A DNA stretch of 64,000 nucleotides from Membranipora membranacea. Taxonomy: Eukaryota; Bryozoa; Gymnolaemata; Cheilostomatida; Membraniporidae. The notes beneath the pieces were generated by a model. The model searched no databases, had not been told where the DNA came from, and worked only from the letters and a program-made list of their open reading frames with translations. The stretch is from assembly GCA_914767715.1 (NCBI GenBank), contig OU612073.1, positions 16,308,001 through 16,372,000 of the forward strand. The letters run 5' to 3'. The first letter of the stretch is position 1, and each line of letters begins with the position of its first letter. Both the position numbers and the translations under genes were made by a program. Below are positions 1-11,829 of this stretch, in pieces.

Positions 1-2395
1 AATAAATACCAAAAACTTCAGCGCTTACATTGATTTTCCACCTCAGTGTTTACATTGTTTTTTCCATCTCTTGCTTGCAAAACTGGATCAGCTAATTACG
101 TCATGTCGTGTATTTAAGTGGGACATATTTTGATCAGTGAAGCATAAGCATCGTCCTGTATAGAGAGTATACAAAGCATATGGTTCACAATTAAACACAT
201 TTGCAATAAACAAATAGCTTATTACTTGTGGAGGTTAATGAGCTAGGGTTAGGCTTTAATGCAAAGCTGACCAAAAGCTTTTCATCGACCAATCATGATA
301 GTGGATATGATAAAGCTATGATAAAAGTATTAGGCTTCTATGTCCAGATCATTGAGCAGAAAGAATCCAAACCCAGCAGGATAGACCACTTGCCTCGTTC
401 AATCTTACTTGTCTTATCCCTTTTATGTTTCCCCTGAGAGTAATGATTATCACTTCGCTGCAGTAGGATCTCACCATTCTGATCTACATTCTTGACTTCA
501 TATGGTAGTAAGTTATATACAGTGCATCTGGATCCGGTGTAGTAGTTGTATCTCAATATCAGCTTCACAAAGAGGTGGCGATTGAGGTAGCAATAATTTT
601 AATATTAGATAAACTCTAGAGTTTGTTAGTGCGGCTGTATGCTGGTCAAGAGATATCTGACTCACTTTTAGATTTTGTTTATAGAATCCGCTGGTGATTA
701 GTTATGGGGCTTTGTAACCCTGCAGATAGCTCTGTGGCAAACTGGATAATGCCAGACAAAGTATTATAACTTGTATTGTGAATTCAGAGGAGTCAACCGG
801 GTGAGACAATTGTATAATCTTTTGTCAGCCCCAGATACATGTAAGCAAATATTTTTCACTCCTTGATGATTTGAGAATGTCTGCACCTATGATGATGCTG
901 AAGATCACCGTTCACAAGCAACTTACTAATATTCAGTGGTTACTACACTCATAAATTAATGGATGATGTGTCATTTGAAACTCTAGTCAAAAGTCATTGT
1001 GTTCTTCCTTTGTAGGAGATTGATTTGTAATGTTTAGTTGGTGGCTGTTGTGAGGAAAAGACCAAGAGATGCACCATTGTCCTTGGTGAGTTTATTGCAG
1101 ATAATCAAACTTTCTCCTTAATTTGAAATAGAAACAAATCAAAAAAGACAAAAGTGTCTTATTAATCTACTGACCAATGTGCTTTTTTCTAAAACTTGGG
1201 TGCCATCACAAGTTCTTTTTTTCTGATCACTGGCTGAAAGTGATTGATCCTTGCCATCATTACTTCTGATTACCATAATGTTGACTTTGATTGCCTCATT
1301 TTTTTTCTGACAGCGTCAACTGTTCTTTCTTCTTTGAGGCCTGGCTGGATCTGTTGTGACCACAATGTTTAGAAGTAACTGAATGTTTGTTTATTATTTT
1401 TTCACAGCCATCGGTCAACCTTTGCCTTGTTTTTTAATGCATTGATAAGAGTCTCATTCTTTTTTATGCTCACAATAGACGCCGCACTAGGTGTGTGTGA
1501 TCTCTTTCAGTCCGGTTTTTGCAGATTAGTAGGCGTTTATTTTTCTTAGAACTTTCTCAGAAGTCTCATATTTCATCCAGGGCAAAAGCAATTTTGCTGG
1601 TGCTTCTTCTGATCTCACTGTTTTCCATAAACATGTGAAGATAAATATCTTGATATTGCTTAGTGGTTTTTCATAAGAAAGATGCTGCAATATCTTTTGC
1701 AACTTCAGTAGTGTGATGGTTTTTTTTTTCGGGATTATCTCAAGCTTATTTGTATCTTCTTCACTCCTAATGGCAATGTGTAAGCACAGTTGGTTGTCCT
1801 TATGAAGAGAAGGCCGTTATCTAATGTTAGGGGTCTTGTAGGATTGCGAATTGTCATGCAAATTGATTGATCCTAGTTCTTTTTATCCTATTTCCGTTTT
1901 GTTACTGTTGTTTATCTCAGCATTCCTTTTTTTCAGGCAGTCACGATACTTTTTTTCTGTTTCCCTTTGTGTGGACTGAAAGAGGGATCGCTGATTTTAA
2001 AATTTATTTGTTTGTTATTTGAAACATTGGACCTCATTATCATGCGATCTAGATATTGAAAATGTCAAAATTGTATAGAGGAGGAGATGAAAATATTATG
2101 ATTTTATAAATCGTTTTATGGTGGCAGACAATGTCTTGGGGGTAATCTCATAGATAGCCTCAATATTATTATCGACATCACAGTCATGACGTTGCTATCA
2201 AGTTAAAGTCATTATACATGATCAGTTAATATGTAAGGCTTCATTGCAAATATCGAAAATTGGTTTACTTTTTTACTTGTTTTGGACAAGACAAATCGCT
2301 GCTGAAATTTGGCAAAGCATCGGATATGAATGTCAGTATCAGAAAGGTTGTAACAGCTATATACATTTAAAAGTGACAGTACTATGTAATATAAA
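1..2395. other. AT-rich intergenic or intronic sequence, no supported gene
   Basis: I see no splice-supported exon or recognisable repeat here. A minus-strand open frame at 338-568 (76 codons, no family match) has fairly protein-like composition but no convincing acceptor or donor, so it is not called as a gene. Confidence 0.4.
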
Positions 2396-2785
2396 TCAGT
2401 GGCTGTTGTTCTTTCTGTCAAGAGACCGAGCCACCAGGGCCGCTAACAAATCTGCGAATCCTGTCTTTCTCTCTCGCTCCTCTTTTTGGGACGTTTGTGT
2501 CATATAATCTTGGTTCCTCACCTCATCTCTCCATGCTCCAAACCTTATCACTTGCTGCTTCTTAGCCGCTGCCCCAAAATCCTAATGGTCATCAAAGCCT
2601 TCTGGTATATGACTAGCACTAATCTGCTCCCATAAGATATTGCGGAGCACACAGGTACTTTTACGGTCAATTTTATTCATGGAATATTGTGAACCCTCAT
2701 AACTGTGGCTAGTACACACCATCTTGCTGTCAGGGTCCCTGAATATGGCATACTGTATTTGAACGAATAGTTTGTCGGCAAGCAA
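2396..2785 (-). pseudogene. Interrupted coding exon of an unidentified protein
   Basis: A single minus-strand frame runs 130 codons from 2785 to a TGA at 2396-2398, broken only by one TAG at 2582-2584. Both sides of that stop look coding. Upstream the frame contains YAIFRDPDSKMVCTS and ends SHIPEGFDDH. Downstream it resumes as DFGAAAKKQQ, then a charged segment (QKEERERKTG), then a helix-like C-terminus (FADLLAALVARSLDRKNNSH). An acceptor-like TTCAAATACAG precedes YAIFRDPD, so this could be a terminal exon beginning there. I do not recognise the family. The single stop may be a pseudogene lesion, a polymorphism or a sequence error. The continuity of frame across it is seen directly; coding status is inferred. 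Confidence 0.45.
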
Positions 2786-3229
2786 GAGTGAGCACAGAAC
2801 TTACTACTAACATATTTTTTCTTGCCTCGGCCTCAAAAATTAAATCTATAAAATTTATGCACAGATTAAATTGTTGTTGAACATTTCTGCCTATACCTAT
2901 CATTCAATAGAAAACATTGATTCCAGGCATCCCCGAAGCTGTTTTAATGATATATTGAAATATATTCTCTGCCATCAGTTCAGGCTGATTTCTGAGGTGG
3001 TCCTGAAACGTTCTGCAAACATCGGCCGTAGAGACTTTAAAAGCTGTACACGGACATCTATCCAATGAGTTGACTTGTATTAGTGGGTGGGGAGAAGAAC
3101 AGTCTATGTCATGTTATATGATAGTTTCAGAAAGCTACTTTCGACCTCGGCATCGCCTAACCTTTGATAAATCAAAATAATTTTTGAGCTGGCTCTGATC
3201 TGTACAATGATCAACATTCCTGCAATCGC

Positions 3230-3300
3230 ATGTCCTTATAGCGCAATGGGTAGATCGCCTGCTTAGAGATCCAAGATTTATGGGTTTGCAACTACTTCTT
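3230..3300 (+). repeat. Degenerate tRNA-like (SINE-type) sequence
   Basis: TAGCGCAATGGGTAG resembles a Pol III A box, and a box-B-like GGGTTTGCAACTAC lies about 50 bases downstream. The B box is mutated and no cloverleaf can be drawn, so this is at best an old SINE or tRNA relic. Confidence 0.3.
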
Positions 3301-3534
3301 GCTGCCAAGATTTCATCTTCTGTACTATCCTACAGCTATTATAAGTTAGGTAATGCATAGATACTTTCCGCAAAACCTTGTGCTGACAGTGATTACTATA
3401 CAACTGAAGTGCGGAAAATTATATCTATCATGATAATTGTCTTCAGTTGTATAACATACAATAATATGTTGGTTAATATTTATAAGGCGGTATTACCTTG
3501 TTATTCCAAAAGCAGCCTTTCCCTAGTTCTTCTT

Positions 3535-3905
3535 CATAGTCTAGATCTACCTCCAGCACCCCAACTATGCTTCTTGTAGCCCCAACTCTACCTCCATCAG
3601 GTCCATCGATGCTTACAGAAGCTTCAACTCTGCCTTTCATAGCTGCCTACAGCAGCACTGACTCCAATACCTGCAACACTACTTCCATCTATCATCTCTA
3701 TCTCCTCTGGTAGCCCTAAATCTGCTCCTACAAACTTCAAAATTGCCTCCGGTAGCTCTATCACCTCCCATAGTCCTTACTCTCCTTCCTCGAGCTCAAG
3801 CATTATCTCGGGTAACTCCATCACCTCTGCTAGCCCTTACTCTGCTTCTACAAGCTCCAGCATTGCCTCCAGTTGTTCTATCACCTATGTATTTGGTGAT
3901 GGTAT
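3535..3905 (+). repeat. Imperfect ~63-bp tandem repeat encoding Ser-rich peptide
   Basis: Several imperfect ~63-bp units share CTCTATCACCTCC, TAGCCCTTACTCTGC and CAAGCTCCAGCATTGCC. In one plus frame the last units read as 21-residue Ser-rich repeats such as SITSASPYSASTSSSIAS. The frame closes upstream with stops, so it may be a decayed mucin-like exon or a plain minisatellite. It ends at a short GGTATT-type run (3898-3920), the same hexamer that forms the large array near 51 kb. Confidence 0.5.
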
Positions 3906-4002
3906 TGGTATTGGTATGGATTTATTTTCATTTCTATATCATATCTATATCGATAACATTGAAATGTTGTGCTCATTTTACTCAATATAAATGTTGTCAT
4001 TG

Positions 4003-4395
4003 TCATAAAATCTCATATAAAACTGAGAAAAGCTTTTTGAGCGTTTCTGGGTTCGGGATATTTTCTGTATGGTATTTAGTGCATACATTATTAGCACGGG
4101 AGGATCTCTTGAGATTCTTAAAAGTAATGCGACTAAAGAGTGGATGAGACTTGCTACTAGAAATCAGTGCAAAATATTTCGCACAGCTAGACAAAATAAA
4201 ATCATTGAGTAGCGGAACAGAATGGAAAGTTAATCTATCAGTGTGACTCATATCGGGGGTAATGATCTTAGTGGCACTGCGTTGGATTGTCTCTAGTTTA
4301 TCTTTTGATGCCGAGAATTGAAGGCCATGCCAAACAGGGGCTCCATTCAATAAAATCGATCTCATATAACAAATATAAAAAAAGTTTTGAGGCCA
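4003..4395 (-). mobile_element. LINE fragment: C-terminal end of reverse transcriptase ORF
   Basis: A minus-strand frame closing at 4003 carries the tail typical of CR1/L2-like non-LTR retrotransposon ORF2: FFYICYMRSILLNGAPVWHG, then LETIQRSATKII, then a region ending SSRANNVCTKYHT. The signature (FY..yiRSIL.YgaPvWhg, then leaIQrrA.rii) follows the polymerase core in these families. The catalytic core is absent, so this is a dead 3' fragment. It cannot be assigned to the same insertion as the other LINE pieces in the window. Confidence 0.75.
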
Positions 4396-4399
4396 TCAC

Positions 4400-5760
4400 T
4401 GTTGAGTCAAATGGATTTCAGTTGTCTCATTAAAATAATCGTGTATTAAACTTAGAAATTAAATATTCAATAGTGCTACTAAAATTATACTAAATAAACT
4501 TACTTTTCATCAATTATAATACCTAAAAACTTTGTTTGATCTGATGGTGTGATCATGACATCATTTACTTGTAAAAAGGAGTACCATCGGCGTATTTCAG
4601 CCCATAAGAACTGTTACAGTCCAAATACATAAATTAACCACAGCACCAGTCCTATTTTTGTGCCCTGTAGACTTTATACTTCTATAGCCTTATAGTCAGA
4701 AATGAGCAAGAAAACTTCAGACGTTGCGTCCTATTAGTTAAAAGGTTAGAAACCAGCCTCACAATATTTTCATTGAAACTTAGTGCTCTGGACTACAAGG
4801 CTTCTTGATTTATTTACACGAGATTTGAGAGATAACTTATAGTATCATAGGATCACAGGTTTTATTCTAATCCCCGAAGGTTCCGTGAAACTGGAATAGA
4901 AAATGGTGCAATTAATGTGGTGTATAAAAATGTGCCTCGTTCAATAAAAATGCCGTCAATAATTAACTATTCAATTTAACGCAAACTATAAGGAACATTA
5001 TACTCAAAGATTAAATAAACACAAATCTAAACCCTATTAATTAATTTTGAATGTACCGAGAAATAAAAGAGATATTAAGTCAAGTGAACTTGGAGTCGAA
5101 TTATTTCAACCTACAGAATTTAATTTATAACATACCTTTTTGCTCCTTTAGTAAATCCCCAAATATCACCTTTGCCCAGAAAAATAGATTAATATAGTTA
5201 AAGGGATAATACACTTCTGATCTCTGTTTGGCAGCCAATGGAGCACAGAAAAATGTATGTACATACAAAAACTCCTTATTTGTAATTCAAAACCCCTTGT
5301 TCTGCTCAAATGTGCATTCTAAATTGAGGTTGTGCATCTCCAACAAGAAATAAGACAACTAACAGAATTGCTTGTGATCTGAAAAAAGCTGATTTTGTGA
5401 GCAGTTGTGTGCTCCTATCTCTTGGTTAGTGTTTCAATTGTCCAGATACTCAAAGTGCGCATGTGCAATAAGGATGACCTTTTGACTTTAGCTTGTTATT
5501 TTCTAACAGCCCAGCTTAACACTTTTATTACCATAGCATAAAATCAGATAAAGGTTGTATTGCTCAACAGAACACGCCCGTTGGCCATGTTCGGCGCCGG
5601 ATGTACATATGAGGTATGAGGTATTCATAGGGCCGAGTGGTCTACCGGCCCGATAACCTTTCACCTCTATCTACCTGAGAGAACTGTATAAATTAATAAA
5701 ATGAATAAAACTACTTTTGAAAGATTTCTCCTGACAATTAACTTTTTTCTATTTTGAGCT
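4400..5760. other. No supported gene
   Basis: AT-rich sequence with many short stops in all frames. I found no exon, repeat array or RNA gene that I can defend. Confidence 0.4.
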
Positions 5761-6100
5761 TATGTGGAAAAGAATGTTGATTAAAAATAGTTTGAAGTGA
5801 TAGCTTTTTAGGATGGCATAGATGAGAAGGGAGGAAAATTTCGAGCACTATACTCAGAAGTCCTCTGAATGTTCTATAATTGAAAATATTGCATAATTAC
5901 TGCAGAACTAGCTGCCAGACTATATATTGCTGTGGTCCTTCCAAATTATTTAAGTACAGAGAATCATCATGCCTGAAATTCAAAAGGGAATACATCGGTC
6001 TTATGCTTATAATTATTTCATTTTTATTGATGTTTTTACAGCTTTTCTTATGTCCCTGATAAAAGTCTTTGCTAGCTGATAATGAGGCATGGTTGTTGAT
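5760..6100. repeat. Diverged copy related to the 56-64 kb repeat array
   Basis: GAAAATATTGCAT, then an ACTGCAG-type stretch, then AGCTGCCA, and the TTCC...AAG block downstream align in order with 59965-60045. Flanking blocks around 5760-5880 align more loosely with 59830-59960. The identity is visible by eye over roughly 250-300 bp but was not computed. Confidence 0.4.
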
Positions 6101-6215
6101 CTCTTTTTAGCACTGGTTCTGAATTTTATCAATGGAGTTACCTGGCTGTCACTGATGGTTTTAGCACCAGTTTGGTCAAAAATCACAAATGTAATGAGAA
6201 AATGCGTCGGATCAG
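6013..6215 (-). CDS. Candidate terminal exon, unidentified protein
   Basis: After an acceptor-like TTGTTACCAG ending at 6216, a minus-strand frame stays open to a TAA at 6013. It ends in a basic tail (IRDIRKAVKTSIKMK) and contains KTISDSQVTPLIKFR. Composition is protein-like but I recognise no domain and see no polyadenylation signal. It overlaps sequence related to the 59.8-60 kb repeat module, so it may be part of that repeat rather than an independent gene. Confidence 0.28.
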
Positions 6216-6229
6216 CTGGTAACAAGCTA

Positions 6230-9200
6230 TTGCTCTTACTGTGTGCTGCATATCTGTATTTGTTGTTATCTCTGAGCTCGACGGGTGTATGTTTAGCTCT
6301 GTGTGAACGACGCAGTGTATTTATATTACTGATTTACTGGTAAACCTGTGGAAAGGTAAAATTAATTAATAATATGTATAAGAGAGAAAAAGAACAAATG
6401 TGTATGCTACAAGAAATAGCTGGTGAGATGCTGACAAGCATCATTACAATAGAAACTCTCTTGTTTTAATAAATTCCTCAATTGATCGGTTATGTCATTA
6501 GCATAGGTAAAATGTAACACTTACAAATAGTGCATAAAGAAAAACTCATACATTATGAGCGGATATAACAGCGATGCAATAAGATTATTATGAGCGTAAT
6601 TGACTAGTCCTGTGTACATCAACTGTTAACAATAATTGATTATGAGGACATATTTATGCATTGGCAAGTTGTACACATGAGGAGATGAATGCAAGGGATG
6701 ACAATTCAACAACAAGAAATATGAGATTTGTGTTGCCTAGAATTATACATGTGTATGCACTGTAAGAAAGAGTTGTAGAAAAATACACTTACATGTTGAT
6801 TGGGTGCTCTTAGCTGCGATGTAAACAGTACGAAAACTCGATGACTAGTGATAGTAATGATTTCTGTCACAGAATTATTTTCTGATTTCCTTATTTCACA
6901 GACTTATTATGCTGTTTTTTTGTATTTAATTTCATTGTTTGACGGGCGCTTAGTAGCTTGTCAGCTTTTTCCGCAGCTAAATAGTGTTTAAGCCGCATCT
7001 CTGAAAGAGACAACACATTTATCTTATTAACTGAATAAATCTGCTGTATAAAAGAAAGTTTGCTGGACTGCCTGCCTGTCTGCCAGACATCGAAATATAT
7101 AGATACAATTTCAATATGACCCTAAGATTTGTCAAGTAGTAATGACAACATGATATTTCATGTAATAATGATTTGTGGCCACCGCATGAGCCATGCAAAG
7201 AAATATGTAATATCGGTACAGCAAAAATATATAAAATTGAAGATGGACTGATGCAGAAAATAATATAATTGTACAAAAAAAAGAATAAAACAAAATGAAA
7301 ACAAAAATTGGTAATGAATAAAAATACTAATGCTTGATACTGATTAACTGAAATGATTGAAATACCTTCTAATACAATGTTTTTGTTATTGCAATGCATT
7401 GAAAACTCTGAGGCACTCAGCTCGGTAATCAGAGTTAATATCTTTACCGATACCGAGGGGGTCTTTTCAAGATTGAGAGAAAAAAAGTAATTTTAAAATT
7501 ATTCGACTTCATTCAATATAACTGACCAAGTTTTTGGCATTATGCTCTCTAGTTGTGAGAGTAATGGGTAGCTGAGATGTGTATCCATAAATGTATGCTG
7601 TGATGTTGGTTGGTATAATAGATATCGGCAACTCCAGACTGATTTGTACTTGTTTTTTTATGAAGAATTATTGTATCTTACGATAAAGTAGGTATGCGCA
7701 ATCATGTATATTCATTCACAGTATGGAGTAGGTGGAGATATGGTTTCTGTAATAGGTGCATCTGCAAACAGAGGAAGGGAATGCTACAGTGTTTGCAAGG
7801 CACAATATTTTGGAGGTATGGTTTCCCAACATTAGGGTAATTATGGCATGACTGTTTTATTTCATTATTCAGTAACACATTGAAGAGACTCATAAACTCA
7901 TAATTGTTTGTTTGTTTGTTTGTTTCCTTGCTCCCCAGGATTTTGCAAGCATCATGGTGATTGTGTAAGACTTGGATCATGAGCTGTAAATTCATGTGAG
8001 TAATACCTCTGTGGTATACTCAAGGACTGGTTTGTAATCGGTCTCCATGCTATGTTATTGTTTGCTTTTGCTTGCAAATAATAAAATAGCATCAATATGT
8101 TTGTATAATATTCGATATCTCTAACCTGGAACGGTAAAACATCTCTTCCACCTCCTCTCCCACATAGCCAGCCAGTTTAGGTCACTTTTGAGATAATCAA
8201 TTGTACTTGGATTACGCTTGTGGACTGATCATTGCAACAGAGTGAAGTTTTATGCTAAATTTATTATACCAAATTAATATTAGCATAGTATTAGCTGCTC
8301 AAGTATAATCACTGATAGTATAGTATAAGTAACAATATCATAGTATTGCCATCAATGAAGTATTAGCATCATTAGCATTAATGAATTTAGTATTAGCATC
8401 AATAAATTTTGTTTATTTTTAGCATCATTGTGTTGTCATTGAGTGCTCTAATAGCAATTAAATATTAGAGAGTATTAAATAGCGCAGGCATCATCTTGAA
8501 ACTCCATAAAACAGTACAGGAGAAGTATAGGTATATGTAAATCAGTAATCAGTAACAGTTAATTCCTTCATTAGCGATGTGCCTGGGTGGCTACTCCAAA
8601 TTATACTGGTGTTGGTTAAAATATTACTGTGGTCTAGTCTATGTATAATTTAAAAGGGGACACTTTCTAATACCAAACACCAACTCGGCCCTTACAAGAG
8701 GTTTAATAATGAAAGAGAAAGCCTTCAGCAATTAAATAAAAATTACAATGATTAATACAAGCTTTAGGGTTACGCCTGATGTGACTGAATTTTCCGATGA
8801 TAGATTTCGTATGGCAGTGATTAAAAGACTGCGATAAGACAGCCCACTGACAACCTAGTCTCGAATTATTTTACGGGGATAAGATATCTATAGTATGGTG
8901 ATCAAGAGTATGCATATCTATGTCAGAATCAGTTTTTGGTTTGAATGTAGGACTTGATGCTTTGTGGGTGAACACCTTGTACTTTTTTCGATAATTTTTA
9001 AAGCAGCAGACAACCACAAAACTTCTGTTGTTTCAATTGGGCACCGACCAAAGACCAGTATAGATAAATATTTAACTTACCAAATTCATGTAGCTTGGTT
9101 TTCTCAACACAAACCCGTATACGTCTCCAAATTGTCTGTTTTTAGCTCGGTGCCCAACCAGCACCGAGCATAAACCAGTGTTAGTCTTCTGTGTTGTCAG

Positions 9201-9300
9201 TTTTATGTAAAGCTTCACAGCAACATCAATTTTTCACATGACATTAATATCATCAATATGAACCCAAAATTCACTACTGGTGTTTGTCTTACGGTTCAGT
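6230..9300. other. No supported gene; short (GTTT)n run
   Basis: AT-rich sequence. The only simple repeat worth naming is a GTTT microsatellite at about 7904-7924. A short inverted pair, GGGCACCGA near 9040 and TCGGTGCCC near 9148, is visible but has no other element hallmarks. Confidence 0.4.
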
Positions 9301-9303
9301 TTG

Positions 9304-9471
9304 TCAACAGATAGCATTATACTTGTCTTGCGGGATGTCTCTTCTCCCTTCTCTCCGACCTGGAACCTCAACCAGATTCAGTCCCAACCTTTTCAGTTGT
9401 ATGCTCAAGAAGTCGAGCCTTTCAGACTCCCCATCAAAATCTTCTTTCACCCAGATACTGTTTGAGCCTGC
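9304..9471 (-). CDS. Candidate internal exon, unidentified protein
   Basis: A 55-codon minus-strand frame opens after a TTCTAG acceptor-like site and closes with TGA at 9304. The peptide (VKEDFDGESERLDFLSIQL, then KRLGLNLVEVPGRREG, then DIPQDKYNAIC) has strong protein-like composition. A possible donor (AA^GTATAA) lies near its 3' end at DKY, which would place the stop in intron. I do not recognise the family and no partner exon was located. Confidence 0.35.
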   Translation of the reverse strand, partial: AGSNSIWVKEDFDGESERLDFLSIQLKRLGLNLVEVPGRREGRRDIPQDKYNAIC

Positions 9472-10918
9472 CTAGAACTCGATCACACACAAAAATCTCA
9501 TTGGCCGGGAATCTCTCCCAAGTTTTCTTGAGGAGGCCGGGTACGAAACAGTAAAATAATCGGCCGGGCTCATTCTAATTTCAAGAGTGTTGTTCATGGC
9601 TCCAAAAAATGGTCCGGGTCGATTTCATTTGTGGCCCTTGTCATAGAACGCTTGACCCAAGCCGGTACAGAATGGGCTGCTATAAGAGTGTGGCCAGCGT
9701 CGTAAAATTTCAAAGTTACAGTAGATATGCTGTTGTCTGCAGCGTTAACAAGTGCCAAGAACATACCACAAATATAGTAATTTTTTATTTTGTGAGCTTT
9801 AGTTATCATCATAGATAGTTAAAGGTTATCTCAAATCAGTTTATATAGAGTACAGATAACAATTTCTAAAGCCTCACAAATCCATCTGTCTTTTTCGACA
9901 GCTTTCATTTCTCTCAGGCAGCAACACTCCGTGGAGAATCTTAATGCCTGAGCTGCTTCACATTTCAGATGTCTTGTCATACATGCAAACTGACTGAATC
10001 CAGGACAGCATGCATATGTTGCATTCAATATGATGATTATATGAAAACATAATGATCATGCAAGATTTACATTAGATTGATATCAATATTGATTGATTTG
10101 ATCAATATTTTAATATTTCTGTTTTCCGGGTACAAGTCCTAAGGACTTAATCTTCTCCAGAATAAAAATGGAACATGTGTATATGGAACATCCTGCCTAC
10201 CTAACTGGTATCAGTATTCATTCAAATGGTCAACCCTTTTAACCTGCTTGGATGATAAAAAATTTACACGCACACAAAAATGATTGAACAATAGTGCATC
10301 ATTCCACTCATCTGATTTGAACAATGAATACCTGATATTGAGTTTTATTCCTGTGATTTCATTTTGAGTGGTCTTTGTAGCAGTTTCTTTGCACATCAGA
10401 GGGAACATCGTCGCATGATGATGGTTGATGCGATAAAATTGTATATATATTATGATAAATCCATATAAAATACATGATCATCGAAGTAATTCACACTGAT
10501 AAGTATAGTAAGTAAGTCATCTGGTAAGAATGTCTGAGTCTAACAGACTTGGACCAGAGTTATCTGGCACCAATCATCAGCTGTCATGTAGGTGAAGCCT
10601 TGCCTAACTCTGCACGTGGTAATGGTCAGAACCTTGTTCGTCATTCAATCAGCAAATTCTCTTCAGTCATGCATTTCTTGGTTTTACAGAGTTTTACAAA
10701 CCTTGACATGCCGTTGAGTTCCAAACCTCAGACCACAAGCAACTATTCTATACAAAACGCTTGGAAAATATAGGCGAGTTGCTTCTCAAGTAACTAATAT
10801 AGAATGGCTTGCTGTTTAAACCAATTTGATGCCTACAGTGAGATGTTTAAATTTTTTCATTGTATTTTGGTTCGGGAGGTTTTATAACATTTCAATTTTA
10901 TGTTTAGACCTAAGAAAA

Positions 10919-11810
10919 CTAACAATTAACAACAAAGCTTAATCCCAGTGAAAAGAACCCGGGTAGTAGACTTCTGGTGACCTGTGTCATTGTGATTGTA
11001 CTGGAACAACGAGAATAGAAATTCATGTAGTAATAGTAATAGTAGTAATAGTTATCTCCCTTGCGGTTAATGACTTTGACTGATACAGGTGCATCGGGTG
11101 CATTGGGTGGACCAATATCCCATTCTCCACTCACTATAATATCTTTTGTATCCTGGCTGGGTGCTTCTAGTGTAGGAAAAGAGTCTAACAAGCTAACTTT
11201 ATTGTCATCAATAACCTGCTTTCTCTTTGCTCTCCTCTCTCGGGTTACACCCTCGTCCAGTAAAAGTCACTCCTGGATAGCAAATTCCTTTCGGGTCTGA
11301 TAAGCGTAGCTGGCTTGTTTTCTTTTTAATTTCATCACTATTGTCTGAACTGCTGTGCAGAGTATACTTTAGAGCCGCCCTCTTCCATAATTTGTTTGAT
11401 TTCTGCTCTGACAGCCTCTCTGTCAGACTGGTATATTCATATAGGTTGAGCCGTTAGTTCCTTTGAGAGTAATTTATCTCTTAGCATTAGTGACCTGATT
11501 AATACCTTGATAATGAATTAATATGGCCTGATTAGTCACCCTTGTAGTATGCCCTGTTAAAACAGCAGATGTATTTTCAGCATTCATGAGTGAGATCTGT
11601 TCAGTTTTTGTACAGGATATTTTTATTGCCTGTCAAGACTGATGTACCCAATGACAACGTTTTTGGCATAGTCGGGTTGAGAGCTAGAGTTTTCACTATA
11701 CATGAAATGCTACCGCTCCATGATTCAATGCTGACTTAACTTTGTTTTTTTTGTGAGCTGTTAATATATATCCCTAATGCCAGGTCGTCGACAGCGTTGG
11801 CAAATCCTGC
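10919..11810 (-). pseudogene. Decayed coding region of an unidentified protein
   Basis: About 900 bp of minus strand reads as protein only if the frame is switched several times. Segments in 5'-3' order are CAGFANAVDDLALGIYI, NAENTSAVLTGHTTRVTNQ, SDREAVRAEIKQIMEEGG, QLRLSDPKGICYPGV, LDEGVTREERRAKRKQVIDD and SGEWDIGPPNAPDAPV, ending at NRKGD and a (TAC/TAT)n run that gives a poly-Tyr stretch. The segments are ordered and collinear, as expected for a pseudogene with indels and stops. A TGH...HY arrangement vaguely recalls tyrosine recombinases, but this is too weak to name a family. Coding origin is inferred from composition; each segment is directly visible. Confidence 0.45.
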
Positions 11811-11829
11811 ACACTTCATTATCACTCAA

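Noticed and set aside
7019-7399. Phe-rich membrane-like minus-strand open frame
   Set aside because: It comes from AT-rich low-complexity sequence with no motif, splice site or conservation cue.
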